From assembly GCA_014529385.2 (NCBI GenBank), contig CM043966.1, positions 40,787,037-40,851,036 of the forward strand: a DNA stretch of 64,000 bases, written 5' to 3'. This stretch comes from Adiantum capillus-veneris. Its lineage: Eukaryota; Streptophyta; Polypodiopsida; Polypodiales; Pteridaceae. Made by a program: the position numbers and the translations under genes. Positions within the stretch are counted from its first letter, which is position 1; each line of letters opens with the position of its first letter. The notes under the pieces are model-generated. The model was not told the origin of the DNA. It saw nothing but the letters and a program-made list of their open reading frames with translations, and did not search any database. Positions 20,141 to 30,835 of the stretch are shown in pieces.

Positions 20141-23100
20141 TTGAATGGATGTAGACATGATTGAATGAATGTTGTCTACTTCTAAGGTCTATTTCTCTCG
20201 TTTTACTTGAGTGGTTTTACACACTATGGATTCATCTTCGCTATCTCCCAAGTAAGAGGGTAGTGTTTTCAAGGTCAATGGTTTAGACATTCATGAATCT
20301 TTAGATCCACAATCCCCATACAGGGATTGTACATTTATGTCCGTATCAGGACGTAGATTGTCTAACCAAACTTCCTCTATAGGAGATGACTTTAGAGTTA
20401 GGCTCCCATTGTTAATCTCTCTAACTTTTTCCCATAAGTGTCCTGGCCAGTCTTCTTCTATGAATGGAATTCTGTCTAAGGCATCTTTGTAGTGCGGCAC
20501 CGTAAGTTATAGCTTTTTTGTTTCAAGGTGGGGTTCTACCACCACTTTGGATTTTTCTCTATTGGCTCTTACCACAATCTCCTCGGATTTTTGCATACTC
20601 TCGAGCTTGGGTTTTTGTTTTTCCAGCATTTCTTGCATGATTCTTACCATATTTTGATAAGCTTCAAGCTTAGCTGCTTCCATGTCTGGAGAAGGATAGT
20701 TCTTCCATTTGTTTTCCATGTTTTGGCCTGCTTTAAGTCCCGCTTGGTAAGCTTCCAAGGCTGCATTAATAGGCTCAAAAGTTAACAAAATTGATCCTCC
20801 GGATTTCATGGTTTTCTCTTGACTTCCTTCCAGTTTCTTTCACCTTTTCTTGGAATAGCTTCTTTGCTTTCTCCTTGATTTCAGCTCGTTGTTTCTATTT
20901 TCTCATCTCATACCTTTTTCTTATGCTTATTTTGATCCTTTGAGAGGAAATTATTATATTTTTTGAATCATCAGAGGAGATATGTTTCTTTTTCTTAGTC
21001 TGGGCTCTGGTGATTACCTTGATTGGAACAATTGGTTCACTCTCAGATGAGCTACAAGATATCACTTGGACTATGTTCACTACTGTTTTACCCTTGTTTA
21101 AAGGATTTTTTGGACAATCTTGCGGAAAGTTTCCTCCCTTTTTGCAACATTGTATACAATAAGCTTCAACTGGCTTGAGGTTCTTGCAGGCTCTGGGCAT
21201 TCATTTTACCAATGATCATCTGCACCACAGTTATGACAGTTTCCAGTTCGTGGATTAATCGTGGGTCTTACCATTGGAGGTCTGACACCTTGATTAGCTA
21301 CATAATACATTGATGCCAGCTCTAGTGTAGTATAAGTCACAGGTTCTTCCATTGGGGGTGGATGTGAATTATACCAATCTCAACATAGGGTGTTATATGC
21401 ACTAGTGGTTGTTCATCTATGACTCCCCCTGGATGCATCTACTTTACAAGCACTGCATTATGTCCCGGATATGGAGGTTGTTGACCCAACACGGGTTGAT
21501 GTCTTTCCATACCCATTGGTGGTCTTTGAGCTGGGGCCATATTAGGCTGATATCTGTACATGGGCTATCCTTGTGGCCTCATAGGCACGTATTGAACATT
21601 CGCATCATACTTTGGTCGGTAATAGCACTCATTGGTCTATTGGTTGGTCCATTTACCCTCAATTGCACACCATTTTTTCGGCTTAATTGGTTGTCCTTGT
21701 TGAGGTATTCCTTGTCTTGGTCCCCTCATAGGTGCTTTTTGCATGTCATTCATCCTTTTGAGCATGTCTTCTATGGTTGAAAGCAGTGCTGCAGTAGCTG
21801 TTCCCACTTGTGCTGGTTTGGTGGATGTAGTTTTCTTGCTTTGGTTATCCTTAGGTATATCTTATTCGTTGAAAATATCAAAATTGTCTCCTAAATCAAT
21901 AGCATATGACATGCACTCTTCTAGGGTCGTATGATTCTTGCTATACAGTATAGCATGAAGTTCTTTGTTTAGAAGTCCCGCTAGAAACAATGATACTAGT
22001 CTTTCTTCTGCAAGTATCTCTAGCTTTGGGCATCTTGCAATGTATTGCTTCATTGGAGTTGCACAATCCCTAACAGACTCACCTTGTTTCTGTTTAAAGC
22101 TATAGATTTGAGCTACCGTATTGTGTTTGATCCCCGTTTTGGAACAAGCAACTACAAATCCTTGGTGGAATGTTTTGGAACCATGTCAATGTTTTTCCTT
22201 CTAATGTCATTCCAAACCCCTCGAATTGAGTATGGAAATTGAATATGCGTTTTGCTCTTAGCACTTTCTTAAATCTTGTTAAGTGGTCATATGGATCCCT
22301 AGATCCACTGTATTTTCTGACCCATTTTTGAAAATAAGCTAGTCTGACACGTCTATTTGGTCAACTCTCGGTCTCCTAGCAGTTGGTCCTGTTCTGAGTC
22401 CTTCAACCAATCTGTTGGAAATAGTGACTCATGTACCCTTGGATTGGTTGGGTTTAGTGTCACTCGGTTTTCTTCGTGATGAGGTGGTTTCTAGTTTCTT
22501 AACATTACTCTCAAAAGTTATCTCGTGGAGGTCATCTCTTGGAATAGTTTCTGGTCCTTGGCCCAATACCGAATTCCTTATGGAGTACCCTTGGTATTTG
22601 GTTTGTTCCACCTCCTCAGGAGTCATCATAACAAATTTATTGTTATAAAAATCCCTAAACATGTAGGTTGGTAGATCTGTTGAACCCTTACCTTTGATAT
22701 TGAGGATAGGGATGATCTTCATGGGTGTTAGTTGTCCTGATATGGCATGTGAAGTCCACAGAAGATCTTTGACGTTTCTATCCTCCCAACAATAGACTCT
22801 GATCCTAGGATTGTTCGTACAGAGCCGTTTTAAAGGCTTCAAATCAACTTGATCATATCACTCGAATTCTAAAGCTGGTGGTCCTTCTTTTGCTCCCATA
22901 TCTGAAATTATGGTGTTTACCTCTAACCCCCATTTGTCTATCACGTCAGGGTTTTGTCTATCCATGTACATTTTTCCTGGTTTGTTTGCCCTGATTTCCT
23001 CTTTGAACTCAATATCATGGTCATTAATGCCAATAGCATACATTTTTTTGGGATCCAGGTAAACCTGAGATCCATGGCGATTGGTCTTATAAATAGAGAG

Positions 23101-23310
23101 TATATGCTTATAGCGCACTGTCATTCCGGTTTCTGAGTGAGTCGAATAGGAAGACATTTCAGATGATGATTCTAAAAAAGTGTTTGAGACTTCTTCAAGG
23201 ATAGTGTCCAAGTGCTCGCCTTGATTAGCACTCTCTTCAATGAATACTCTATTGGAGGTTTCTCCAAATATGCCTTGGTTTTCTAGTATGCCACCAGATA
23301 TAAGGTTCAT
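20141..23310 (-). pseudogene. GYP4 gag with two zinc knuckles
   Basis: Starts at the ATG whose complement ends at 23310. Open pieces: 23310-22858 (150 codons) and 22842-22429 (137 codons), with no recognised domain but clearly protein-like; then, after decayed sequence, 22053-21862, a retrotransposon-gag core (RLVSLFLAGLLNKELHAILY). A Pro/Gln/Met-rich stretch follows (about 21800-21400), then two CCHC-type fingers: CHNCGADDHW-stop-NEC near 21238-21197 and CIQCCKKGG...DC near 21160-21115, the second degenerate. Pieces 20809-20507 and 20500-20291 are charged linkers toward the protease. The long region before the gag core is unusual for gypsy gags. Confidence 0.7.
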
Positions 23311-25192
23311 ATAGACTTGTGAAGCCCTAGATAGATTACTTACTGTCGGATTGACTTGTTGTCAATTTCTTCCACTTGACTTGATTGCAACTTTTGTCAA
23401 GCTACCAATTCCTTGTCTGCAACTTGATTCCTGTATCAATTTTGATCAAGTTAGCTATTCTTTCATAATGAATGTATAGTTTTTGCTAACTATTGTGATT
23501 GGTCTATGTGTATCACTTCAAATCGAGCTATGTGAGTCAGAAGTTGAGACTTTCAGATTCTACTTTTGCAAAAAGTCAAAGGACTAATTTGCAACCTGAA
23601 AACTGAGTGAATATGTACCAATTTGGATTCGATTGAACCCAAAATTGCCCGATGTCCTTGTATTATGTTGGTCTAACACAAGTTCAAAAGTCAAAATTGG
23701 TGTCTCTATGTAGCAGTAGTAAATAAGCGCGATTATTTACTTTTCTCAATTTTTTTCACTTTCTGGCTTGATTTGCTTAAGTATACAACCTGTCAACGTC
23801 CCTGAACAAGTTTCACTAAGTTTGAACAAAATTTGTTCAAGTTATCAACTGTTTGGTATCCGCAAACTCGATTTTCAAGAATCTGGCTTAAGTCTCAATT
23901 TTGTGATCCAAATTTCATCAAAATTGATTTGTGTCATCTACTTGATATGCTTGACCTTGTGATATACTCAAATGTGCAAGATTATCAATTTTTATAGTAG
24001 AAGTAAATAATCACGATTATTTACTTTATCTATTTTTTTGTAAGTTTTTGTCTCAATCTTGACACAGATCTATTAAGTATCTCAACTAAATCTTCCTAGC
24101 CAAGTTTCATCAAGTTTGGAGAATTTTTGTTCAAATGGTCATCAGTTTTGTATCTACAGACTGACTTTGCAAATGTGGCCACAATTTTCAATCCAATGAT
24201 CCAAATCTTACCAAATTTGGTTTGTGGACTTATTACAACATGGTAAAGCTAGTGGTATGCTAACATGTTTATCACATCAATATCAAGCCTATGAATCAAG
24301 TTTCATTAAGTTTGAACAAAATTTTCTCCAATTTACACTCAACTTCTCGAAAGTCAGTATAGAGTTTAGTTTTTACCCAGTTTTTAGTCAATTTGGTGAT
24401 CCAAATCCTATGGTCCTTTACAAAAGTTATTTGTACACATGCATAGAGTCTCTGGTATCACCCTTTGTCAATTTTGATTAGAAAGTAATTAATCGTGATT
24501 ATTTACTTTAGACCTAAAATGAACACTTTTTTAAACTTTTTCACTGGACAGTCTTTTCATGAGCTATTTTAAGTTTCTGAGTCAAGTCAAAACTTAATTT
24601 GGCCTAAACTGTCAAGAAAAAGTAAATAATCTGAGTTTTTGCAAACTCTTGAAATTTTTACCTCATTGTGTCCTTGAGCTAACCCACTGGTTCATACAAC
24701 TTTTAAGCATACTCTCCAGTCAGATTGAGTGGTTGGCAGTCTTTTCCTTCTATTTCTGGCTGTAGATCTGAAATTTTACAACTTCAAATAACAACTCACA
24801 ATTAATTCTTTCGGAGAGAGCAATGTTCTGAACTCCACCTCGGATTCTACTTACCCTACTCCTAAGTTTTATTGTAGTGATTGTGGAAAGTGTCCACAAA
24901 CACTCGTTTTCTTGTTTTCTATGGTTTTCTGAGTCTTGATCTTAAGATTTGTCTCGTCCGTCAATCATTCTCAAAACCCTAGTCTAATTCTACAATCCTA
25001 AAGGCACTCAGCAAGTACGATTACTTCCAAGCTACCTCTACACAGCAAAAGATGGAAATCTTAAGCTATGCGGTGTCTAAAATAAAGTTTTTACTCTAGG
25101 AGATCCTTGAGAAAGTAAAGGATAACTTCACAAGGCGCTCGTGTTTTTCCCTAGTTTAGGTTTCTTTGATCCTACTTATGATAAAATTAGGC
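23311..25192 (-). repeat. GYP4 leader with diverged repeats and palindromes
   Basis: Non-coding leader of about 1.9 kb between primer site and gag. Diverged units share TTTCA(C/T)(C/T)AAGTTTG and GTGATCCAAAT blocks (about 23807, 24105, 24298; and 23903, 24197, 24396). A 24-bp palindrome with half-site AGTAAATAAT centred on CGCG or CACG occurs at 23718-23741, 24002-24025 and 24484-24507, with a half copy at 24621-24632. Confidence 0.75.
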
Positions 25193-25210
25193 CGCAGGTC
25201 AGCGACGCCA
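25193..25210 (-). other. GYP4 putative primer-binding site (tRNA-Asp-like)
   Basis: On the minus strand TGGCGTCGCTGACCTGCGG, similar to TGGCGCCGTTGCCGGGG, the complement of the plant tRNA-Asp 3' end. The first 11 bases differ at two; the match is poorer after that. Confidence 0.5.
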
Positions 25211-25218
25211 AAAGCTAT

Positions 25219-25576
25219 GAAATATTGTGAAATGCTTACATCAATGCGTAGAGCTCTTACCTGCGGTTGCAATGCAACAGACACGACTGCAATGTGACAA
25301 CAAGGGAGGGAGTAGGAAGCGCGAGAAGGAGAGAAGTGAGTGCCGCTAGCTCACGCTGTGTATTTCATTATCTAGAACTTAATAATAACTTACAAAAATT
25401 GGCTTTTATACCTTAGCCAAGGTTTTTGGTAGTCAAAACTAATAATCTGGGAGCTCTAACTAAGGAAAGGTTGATACAATCTAGAAGCTTGTAACCCGGC
25501 TCATCAATTACAAAATTTATCCGGAAAATAGGAGTTACAATACTCCCGATTCATCAAAATAATAAATGTTTTTACA
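25219..25576 (-). repeat. GYP4 candidate 5' LTR
   Basis: On the minus strand the 358-bp segment begins TGTAAAAACATT and ends ATATTTCA, eight bases before the primer-site-like sequence. It contains GGTATAAAAGCC (a TATA box) at 25401-25412. No second copy is available to confirm the ends. Confidence 0.5.
25401..25412 (-). promoter_or_regulatory. TATA box in the GYP4 LTR
   Basis: GGTATAAAAGCC on the minus strand, about 190 bp before the LTR end; the expected place for the U3/R promoter. Confidence 0.5.
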
Positions 25577-25592
25577 ATGAGAGCTCCAAAAA

Positions 25593-25748
25593 ATGGTATT
25601 CGAGTTAGCTTGCTGGCTAACAGAAGTTGAGTATGCTACTTTGGAGAAAGGACTCAATCTTTGCCTTGAGCTTGGCAAACATCATGTGAGGGTAAGAGGT
25701 GATGCTCTTTTGTTGGTTAATCAAGTACTTGGGGTGTGGCAAAGTAAG
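25593..25748 (+). pseudogene. Fragment of Tat-type second RNase H
   Basis: The frame reads VEYATLEKGLNLCLELG, then VRVRGDALLLVNQVLGVW. This matches the central part of the extra (archaeal-type) RNase H found in Tat-like gypsy elements and is clearly akin to 52440-52560 in this window (AEYMALEGG, LQIKGDALFVV, QVLGVWKNKN). It is cut on the left by GYP4 and merges on the right into the satellite array. Only about 50 residues remain. Confidence 0.7.
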
Positions 25749-26905
25749 AATTGGATGGACACAAGAGTTTGCATAGGTGAGGGTGAGAACCATTTCCCCA
25801 TACTTGCAAAGTTGCACAACCATCCAAACAATTATGGGCGTTCAAGGCCCATACTATGTGCTAAAATGGGTCATATAAGCCATACTGATTGTTTTAGCAT
25901 ATAGTATGGTTTGAGACCACCCAAACCATATTGGATGGCCATAAGACTTTGCACAAGTGGAGGTGAGTACCATTATCCAACCCCTTCAAGGTTGCACAAC
26001 CATCCAATATGGTATGGGCAGTCAAGGCTCATACTATGTGCTAAAATGGGCCGTATGAGCCATGGCCCATTTTGGTGCATAGTAGTTTGAGACCGCACAA
26101 ACTATATCGGCTGAACAAAAGACTTTGTACAGGTAGGTGTGAGTGTCATTCCTCCACCAATGAAAAGTTTCACAGCCATCTGATATGGTATGGGTGATCA
26201 AGACCCATCCTATGTGTTGAAATGGGACGTATAAAATGTAGGGCCCATTTTAGCGCATAGTATGGGTCGAGACTGTCCAAACCATATTTGATGGCTCTGA
26301 AAGTTTTCATGTGTGGGATTGAGCACAAATCTTCCATGCGTGCAAAGTTGCACATCTATCCAGTAGAGTACAAGCCGTCAAGGCTCAAACTATATGTTAA
26401 AATGGGCCATTTGGCTCATATGACCCATTTTGGGGCATAGTATGAGTTGGGACCACCAAACTATATCGGATGGCCGTGAGAATTTTCACAGGTGGGGATA
26501 AGAACCATTTCTCCATCCTTGCAAAGTTTGAAAGGAATCAAATATGGTTTGGGCTATCAAGGCGAATACTATGTGCTAAAATGGTTTGTATGGCTCATAT
26601 GACCAATTTTAGCTTATATTATATATCGAGACCTCCCAAATGATATCGCATGGCCACAAAAATTTTCAAGCATGGAGAACAGCATTATTTCCCCACCCAT
26701 GAAAATTTGAATAGCCATCCAAATTACTATGGATGGTCAAGGCCCATACTATGAAGTAAATGGGTCGTATGGCTCGTACGACCCATTTTAGCGTAAAGCA
26801 TGGTTCAAGATCACCCAAACCATATCAGATGGCCACGTGACTTTGCACGGGTGGGTTTAAGCTCCATTTCCCCACCCTTACAAAGTCTCATGGCCATCGT
26901 TCTAG
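25749..26905. repeat. Satellite array, unit about 179-180 bp, about 6.5 copies
   Basis: Corresponding points (the GGATGG-type block before ACTTTGCACAGGTGG) occur near 25753, 25933, 26110, 26289, 26468, 26648 and 26827. Units share a CCATCC-NNNATGGTATGGG block and an inverted-repeat block. Each unit has an AAATGGG...CCCATTT hairpin; in the copy at 26758-26788 the stem is 12 perfect base pairs (AAATGGGTCGTA with its complement) around a 7-base loop. Units are diverged from one another. No coding potential. Confidence 0.92.
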
Positions 26906-28330
26906 TTATAACACATGTAGCCTCGTCGACGCTACCAGCCCCGTCATGGTGTCATCGGCCATGGTATTGTCTACTTCATTCTCATGAATGCGTCGACCCT
27001 CACCGACACACCCATCTTGTCGGCTCACCCATCCGTCCACAATGCCATTCCATCATCCCACCCATGCATGGTCTGTCGGCTTCGTCGATGCTACAAGCCC
27101 CGTCATGGTGGAGTTGGCGGTGGAATCGTTTGTTTTGTCCTTCACGCACTCGTCGATCCTCGCGTGGCTCACTTGTTGATCCTCGCCAATGGCTCGTCGG
27201 CTTCGTCAATGCTACCGGCCTCGATCAGCCCCATCACGGTGCGATCGGGAGTGGCATCGTCTGCTCCATGCTTCGAGCACACATCTGCCTATCCACCCTT
27301 GTCAGCCCGCTTCATCCTGTCATCGAAGACTTGCATGGACGACCCCTCTGTTGTCCTCCCTCGACGTAGTCGGTCTCATTGGTGCACTTGACCTCAATTC
27401 GCCTCATCACCTTGTCATCAATGGTGATGTCATCCGCTTTGTACTTCACGTACATGTCGACCTTCGCCGACATACTCTGAGCATCGGCTGAGTTGTGGGT
27501 TGGTGCCGTCTGATCAATGCCTCTCCATGCCCTCGGTTATTCTTTGTTGACATAGTCGACCATGTCACATTGGAGTCACCAGTGGCTTCTTCAAGTACCC
27601 GTTGGCCCTCATCCGTGCGCTCGGCTCCTCGCCGCACCACGGGCCATCGTGTTGTTGCACCGAGTGTCGTTGATGGATGCGTCGTTCGCAAAGTCGGCCA
27701 TCGCATCCTCTCATGGAAAACCTTCTCTTGGCCTTCTCCCAACTAGGCAGTTCCCCCCGTTTGTCGGCCTATGGGGTTCAAACGCACCATGGGGTTTCCT
27801 GGTATCGTCGGGTTCATGGGCGCCACGGGGTTTTTTGGGACCATGGGGTTCATGCCTGATTGTGGGGTTCATGTGCCTTGGACCATGGATTTCCATGGTT
27901 CTTCTGGGGTTTGCCAACCCGCGCCAGTGGTGCTCGGTTCAAACGGAATGGCAGGGACCGTGGAGCAAAGGACGGGTGAGTTGAGGCAACGAGTTCCCCG
28001 CACCCTCTTGTGATGTTGGGATATTGCAATTCCCCCCCCTCGGGCGAGTGCCAAGGCTACCTCCGTTGATGGGCTTTGCTAGTTTTGGGCCATTTTTGGG
28101 TCTCACAGGGCTCAAGGTTCTTGGGGTGGTCTGTGGGGCGTGGTAGGTGATGAGTGACGACGAACCATGTCCAGGGCCGGGGCACCAACTACGTTGAGCT
28201 CCCGCCGGGGCGATAGTGTGATCAAGGAACACGACGGGTGTTTTCTTTGCCGTGAGCTACGTGCGGCTTTATCGATACGGAAGGTCCGGAACCCATGTGC
28301 ATAAGTATACCAAAAGCTATTTAAAAAAAT
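26906..28330. other. GC-rich sequence with weak internal repeats, no gene seen
   Basis: Markedly more GC-rich and CpG-rich than its neighbours. Open frames on both strands are composition shadows (Ser/His/Pro-rich) without recognisable domains. A block around GTCGACGCTACCAGCCCCGTCATGG recurs in altered form near 26923, 27082 and 27202. A short CCATGGGGTTCATG-type motif repeats at about 27770-27900. Confidence 0.5.
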
Positions 28331-28470
28331 CATTTTTTGGGCGACCCAATGATATTTCAAATAAATAGAACTTTTTAAAAAAACGCATTAAAATATAATT
28401 TTTTTGCTTAAATTATCGCGTAAATAATTAGATTGAGGTATCTTGATTTTTAGTTTATTTATATTATTTA
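28331..28470. other. AT-rich spacer, nothing recognised
   Basis: Short A/T-rich stretch with homopolymer runs marking an abrupt drop in GC content after 28330. Confidence 0.5.
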
Positions 28471-28960
28471 AAAAAACAAAGAATGACATTGCCATTGAGG
28501 TGGCCATGCATGAATGACATGGTCATCAATGTGGCAACCTGATGTGGATGATCGATGACATGCAATGCATAGGTGGAAAGATGAGGTGGCGGATGGGATC
28601 CCCTCATCTACCATGTCATATGATGATGTGTCAAAATGGTGACATTTAATGATTATATGGAAAAAAATGAGACGATGAGTTGGCGAGGTGGCGATATAGA
28701 ATGCTTGATGGCTCATGAGGTGGCGAGTGTTGTGGCAAGTCATGCAAGTAGTACTTACACGTGGCACGTGAGGTGGTGGATGACATGGCACTTAAGGTGA
28801 AGTATATGCAAGGTAGCAATGGAGGGTGGTGCATGAGTTGGCAATTAGAGTGGCATGGTCAGTCAAAGTGTTGACTGCGGTGATGTGAAAGGTGAGATGG
28901 CGTGATGACATGGACCTTTGGTGATGTGGTAGCCTCCTTGTATGGGGTGGACTAGCCAAC
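28471..28960. repeat. Degenerate minisatellite rich in GAGGTGGC and ATGACATGG
   Basis: Irregularly spaced short motifs (GAGGTGGC, GATGACATGG, GGTGGCGA) recur more than ten times over about 490 bp. No strict period and no gene. Confidence 0.5.
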
Positions 28961-29577
28961 TAGGATTGGGAGAGTAGGACCAAGCCATGGTTGGTTGACA
29001 AGTGTCAAAATTTCTATGTTTGGTATTTTAACAAACCTAAGGAGGCACACCTCAAGTGAATTGTACAAGCGAAAAAATTTAAAACAGTGGAAAAGTGTCT
29101 TTTCCTTACTCAAATTGACTCAATTTTTTTTCTATGAGGACCTTACACTAAGAGTTATGACATATATGAAAAGCAAAATGAGTGGTGATGTACATTATTG
29201 ATTAGATTTGAAAAAAAAAAAACCATATCAAGGTCCTTTGAGCAGTCTTTGTTATTTTCTAAAGTAGATCTTTAAAAAATGAACTGTTGAAGTTTTTTTT
29301 TTTGCATGATCACATTTCTTGGGTCATAATCTATTAAATGACCGTTGGATCTTGCAAAATAAGTTCTACATCATTAAATATTTAGTGTAAACAATTTAGT
29401 TTTTTATAAATAAAATTCTAACAAAGAAAATTGAATATCATTTATGCAAAGATCCAAAAAATTATCAATATATTAAGTTAAATTGCTTGCTAAGTGAACA
29501 TTTGATGTGCAAAAGGGTAAGTAAAGAAGAAAAGCCCATAAAAAGTTACAAGTATTTCTCCATCAAGGTCACAATGC
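28961..29577. other. AT-rich stretch, no gene seen
   Basis: No open frame over 90 codons and no repeat or motif recognised on either strand. Confidence 0.5.
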
Positions 29578-30036
29578 TGTGACAAGGTGTGACAAGCTGA
29601 ACCAAATTAGTCCTTGCACAATAAAATTGCCATTTAAATATGAAAAAATGAAGATAAGAGCTTTCCATTCTGTTTGCAACTATGTGCTTTGTGTGGCTAC
29701 CAATTGTTGCCTCTTCAAATTAAGTGCAAGAAAGTCAAATGTACATAGGAATGACAAAAAAGAGACTATTTTTTGGCGGTTAATTTGGTGGGGGCAACTA
29801 CTAAAAGTGGGTACGCCTCATTGTGCATACACCCACTAATCACCTAGAATAATGCACTAATTTCATTGCTCTTACAACTTGGAATTGTCACGAGCTTGAT
29901 CTACATTATACAACACCACATCTGTAGAAATCTTATGTAAAATATTATTTACAATAGGAAATTTTAGACAACACTTCTATTCCAATTTTACCTTCATTGT
30001 AGCTTGCAACTCTATACTGTCTGAAATCACTACACA
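29578..30036 (-). repeat. Possible gypsy 3' LTR, minus strand
   Basis: On the minus strand, CACCCGAGGACGTGTGCC and a purine tract AAGAAGGGGGGAGT (30065-30037) lead into TGTGTAGTGATTTC at 30036, the usual layout at a gypsy polypurine tract and LTR start. The far end at 29578 (minus strand ...CTTGTCACA) is chosen only because TGTG/CACA mirror each other. No partner LTR is in the window. Confidence 0.35.
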
Positions 30037-30210
30037 ACTCCCCCCTTCTTAGATGGCACACGTCCTCGGGTGCCATTGCAAAGAAGTGCAAGAACTTGGA
30101 TGATTGTAGGGTATGATGAAGGAAACTCTTGATTTATGTCTCAATGTAAAGGGCAAGTAGACCTTATTGATAATTTAATTATTATCTTCAGTGTGTGGAG
30201 CTGAAAAATA
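30037..30210 (-). other. Gypsy polypurine tract and adjoining 3' end fragment
   Basis: Contains the purine tract described with the LTR below it. About 170 bp of internal sequence remains before the foldback element; no domain readable. Confidence 0.35.
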
Positions 30211-30433
30211 AGGGCCGGTTCAGACTAGGCGGCATAAGAGGGATGTTAAGGCTCCATGTCGAAATCTGATTCGTCGCAATTGAGACAATCTTCCTCTAGG
30301 CCTTCCATTTTTCTTCCGACCCCCCGACACCCCCCTCGGGACTATATGACACGGACATGGGGGCGTGGGATCTATGGTGAGAGCATCGAGCGACGTAGAT
30401 CTTGTTGGCACCGCAAAAAGTAATCTCGGGTAT

Positions 30434-30629
30434 AAAAGATAATCTCGGGTACCCAAGATTACTTTTTGTACCCGAGATTACTTTTGGTCACATTTGGTAT
30501 AAGAGTAATTTCGGGCCCATATCATCACAATAAACACGCGGGTGCTCGTGGATAGGACATGGGAGTTGCAAAGGTGAGGTCAAGGGTTCGAAGGTCGACC
30601 GCGAAGTAATTTCGGGTACCCGAGATTAC
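30434..30629. repeat. Cluster of palindromic GTAATYTCGGGTACC motifs
   Basis: Copies of AATCTCGGGTA or its complement near 30421, 30440, 30468, 30510 and 30606-30629; the last is a near-perfect 24-bp palindrome centred on GTAC. Confidence 0.7.
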
Positions 30630-30708
30630 GATTACTTTGCCACGATCTACGGCTCTCCTTCATCCCACCATAGATCCCACCCCCTCAATGCCCGTGTTAG
30701 ATACACAC

Positions 30709-30724
30709 CCCCCCCCCCCCCCCC
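30709..30724. repeat. Poly-C run
   Basis: About 16 consecutive C within the right arm of FB1. Confidence 0.9.
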
Positions 30725-30835
30725 AAAAGAGTTGATGGCCTCTCTCTCGTTGTTCCTCCTCCAACATCGTTCCACACCAGGCGGTGACAGATTTACACAG
30801 AGCTGTTTCTTCTGCCGGTTCAGTCTGAGCCAGCC

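Larger units (their letters stand above)
17393..25576 (-). mobile_element. GYP4: 3'-truncated Ty3/gypsy element, minus strand
   Basis: Reading on the minus strand from 25576: candidate 5' LTR, tRNA-Asp-like primer site, long leader with repeats, a gag with two zinc knuckles, protease, RT and the first part of RNase H. It stops near 17393, so integrase and 3' LTR are missing. Internal frames contain several stops and shifts. No target duplication can be tested because the 3' end is gone. Confidence 0.82.
30211..30835. mobile_element. FB1: foldback/MITE-like element
   Basis: About 625 bp whose ends (GGCCGGTTCAGACT at 30213 and, inverted, GGCTGGCTCAGACT ending 30835) match at 12 of 14 bases. 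Inside, a long imperfect inverted repeat pairs about 30341-30433 with about 30616-30703. The loop region holds repeated GTAATCTCGGGTACC motifs in both orientations. No open frame. A clear target duplication was not found. Foldback MITE is the best reading. Confidence 0.6.

Noticed and set aside
25749-26905. CRISPR array
   Set aside because: Repeats are long, diverged, directly adjoining 180-bp units without spacers, in a plant nuclear context: a satellite.
26800-28013. Overlapping frames up to 189 codons on both strands
   Set aside because: High-GC sequence lacks stop codons by composition; no domain, no codon-pattern support, and the same stretch is open in several frames.
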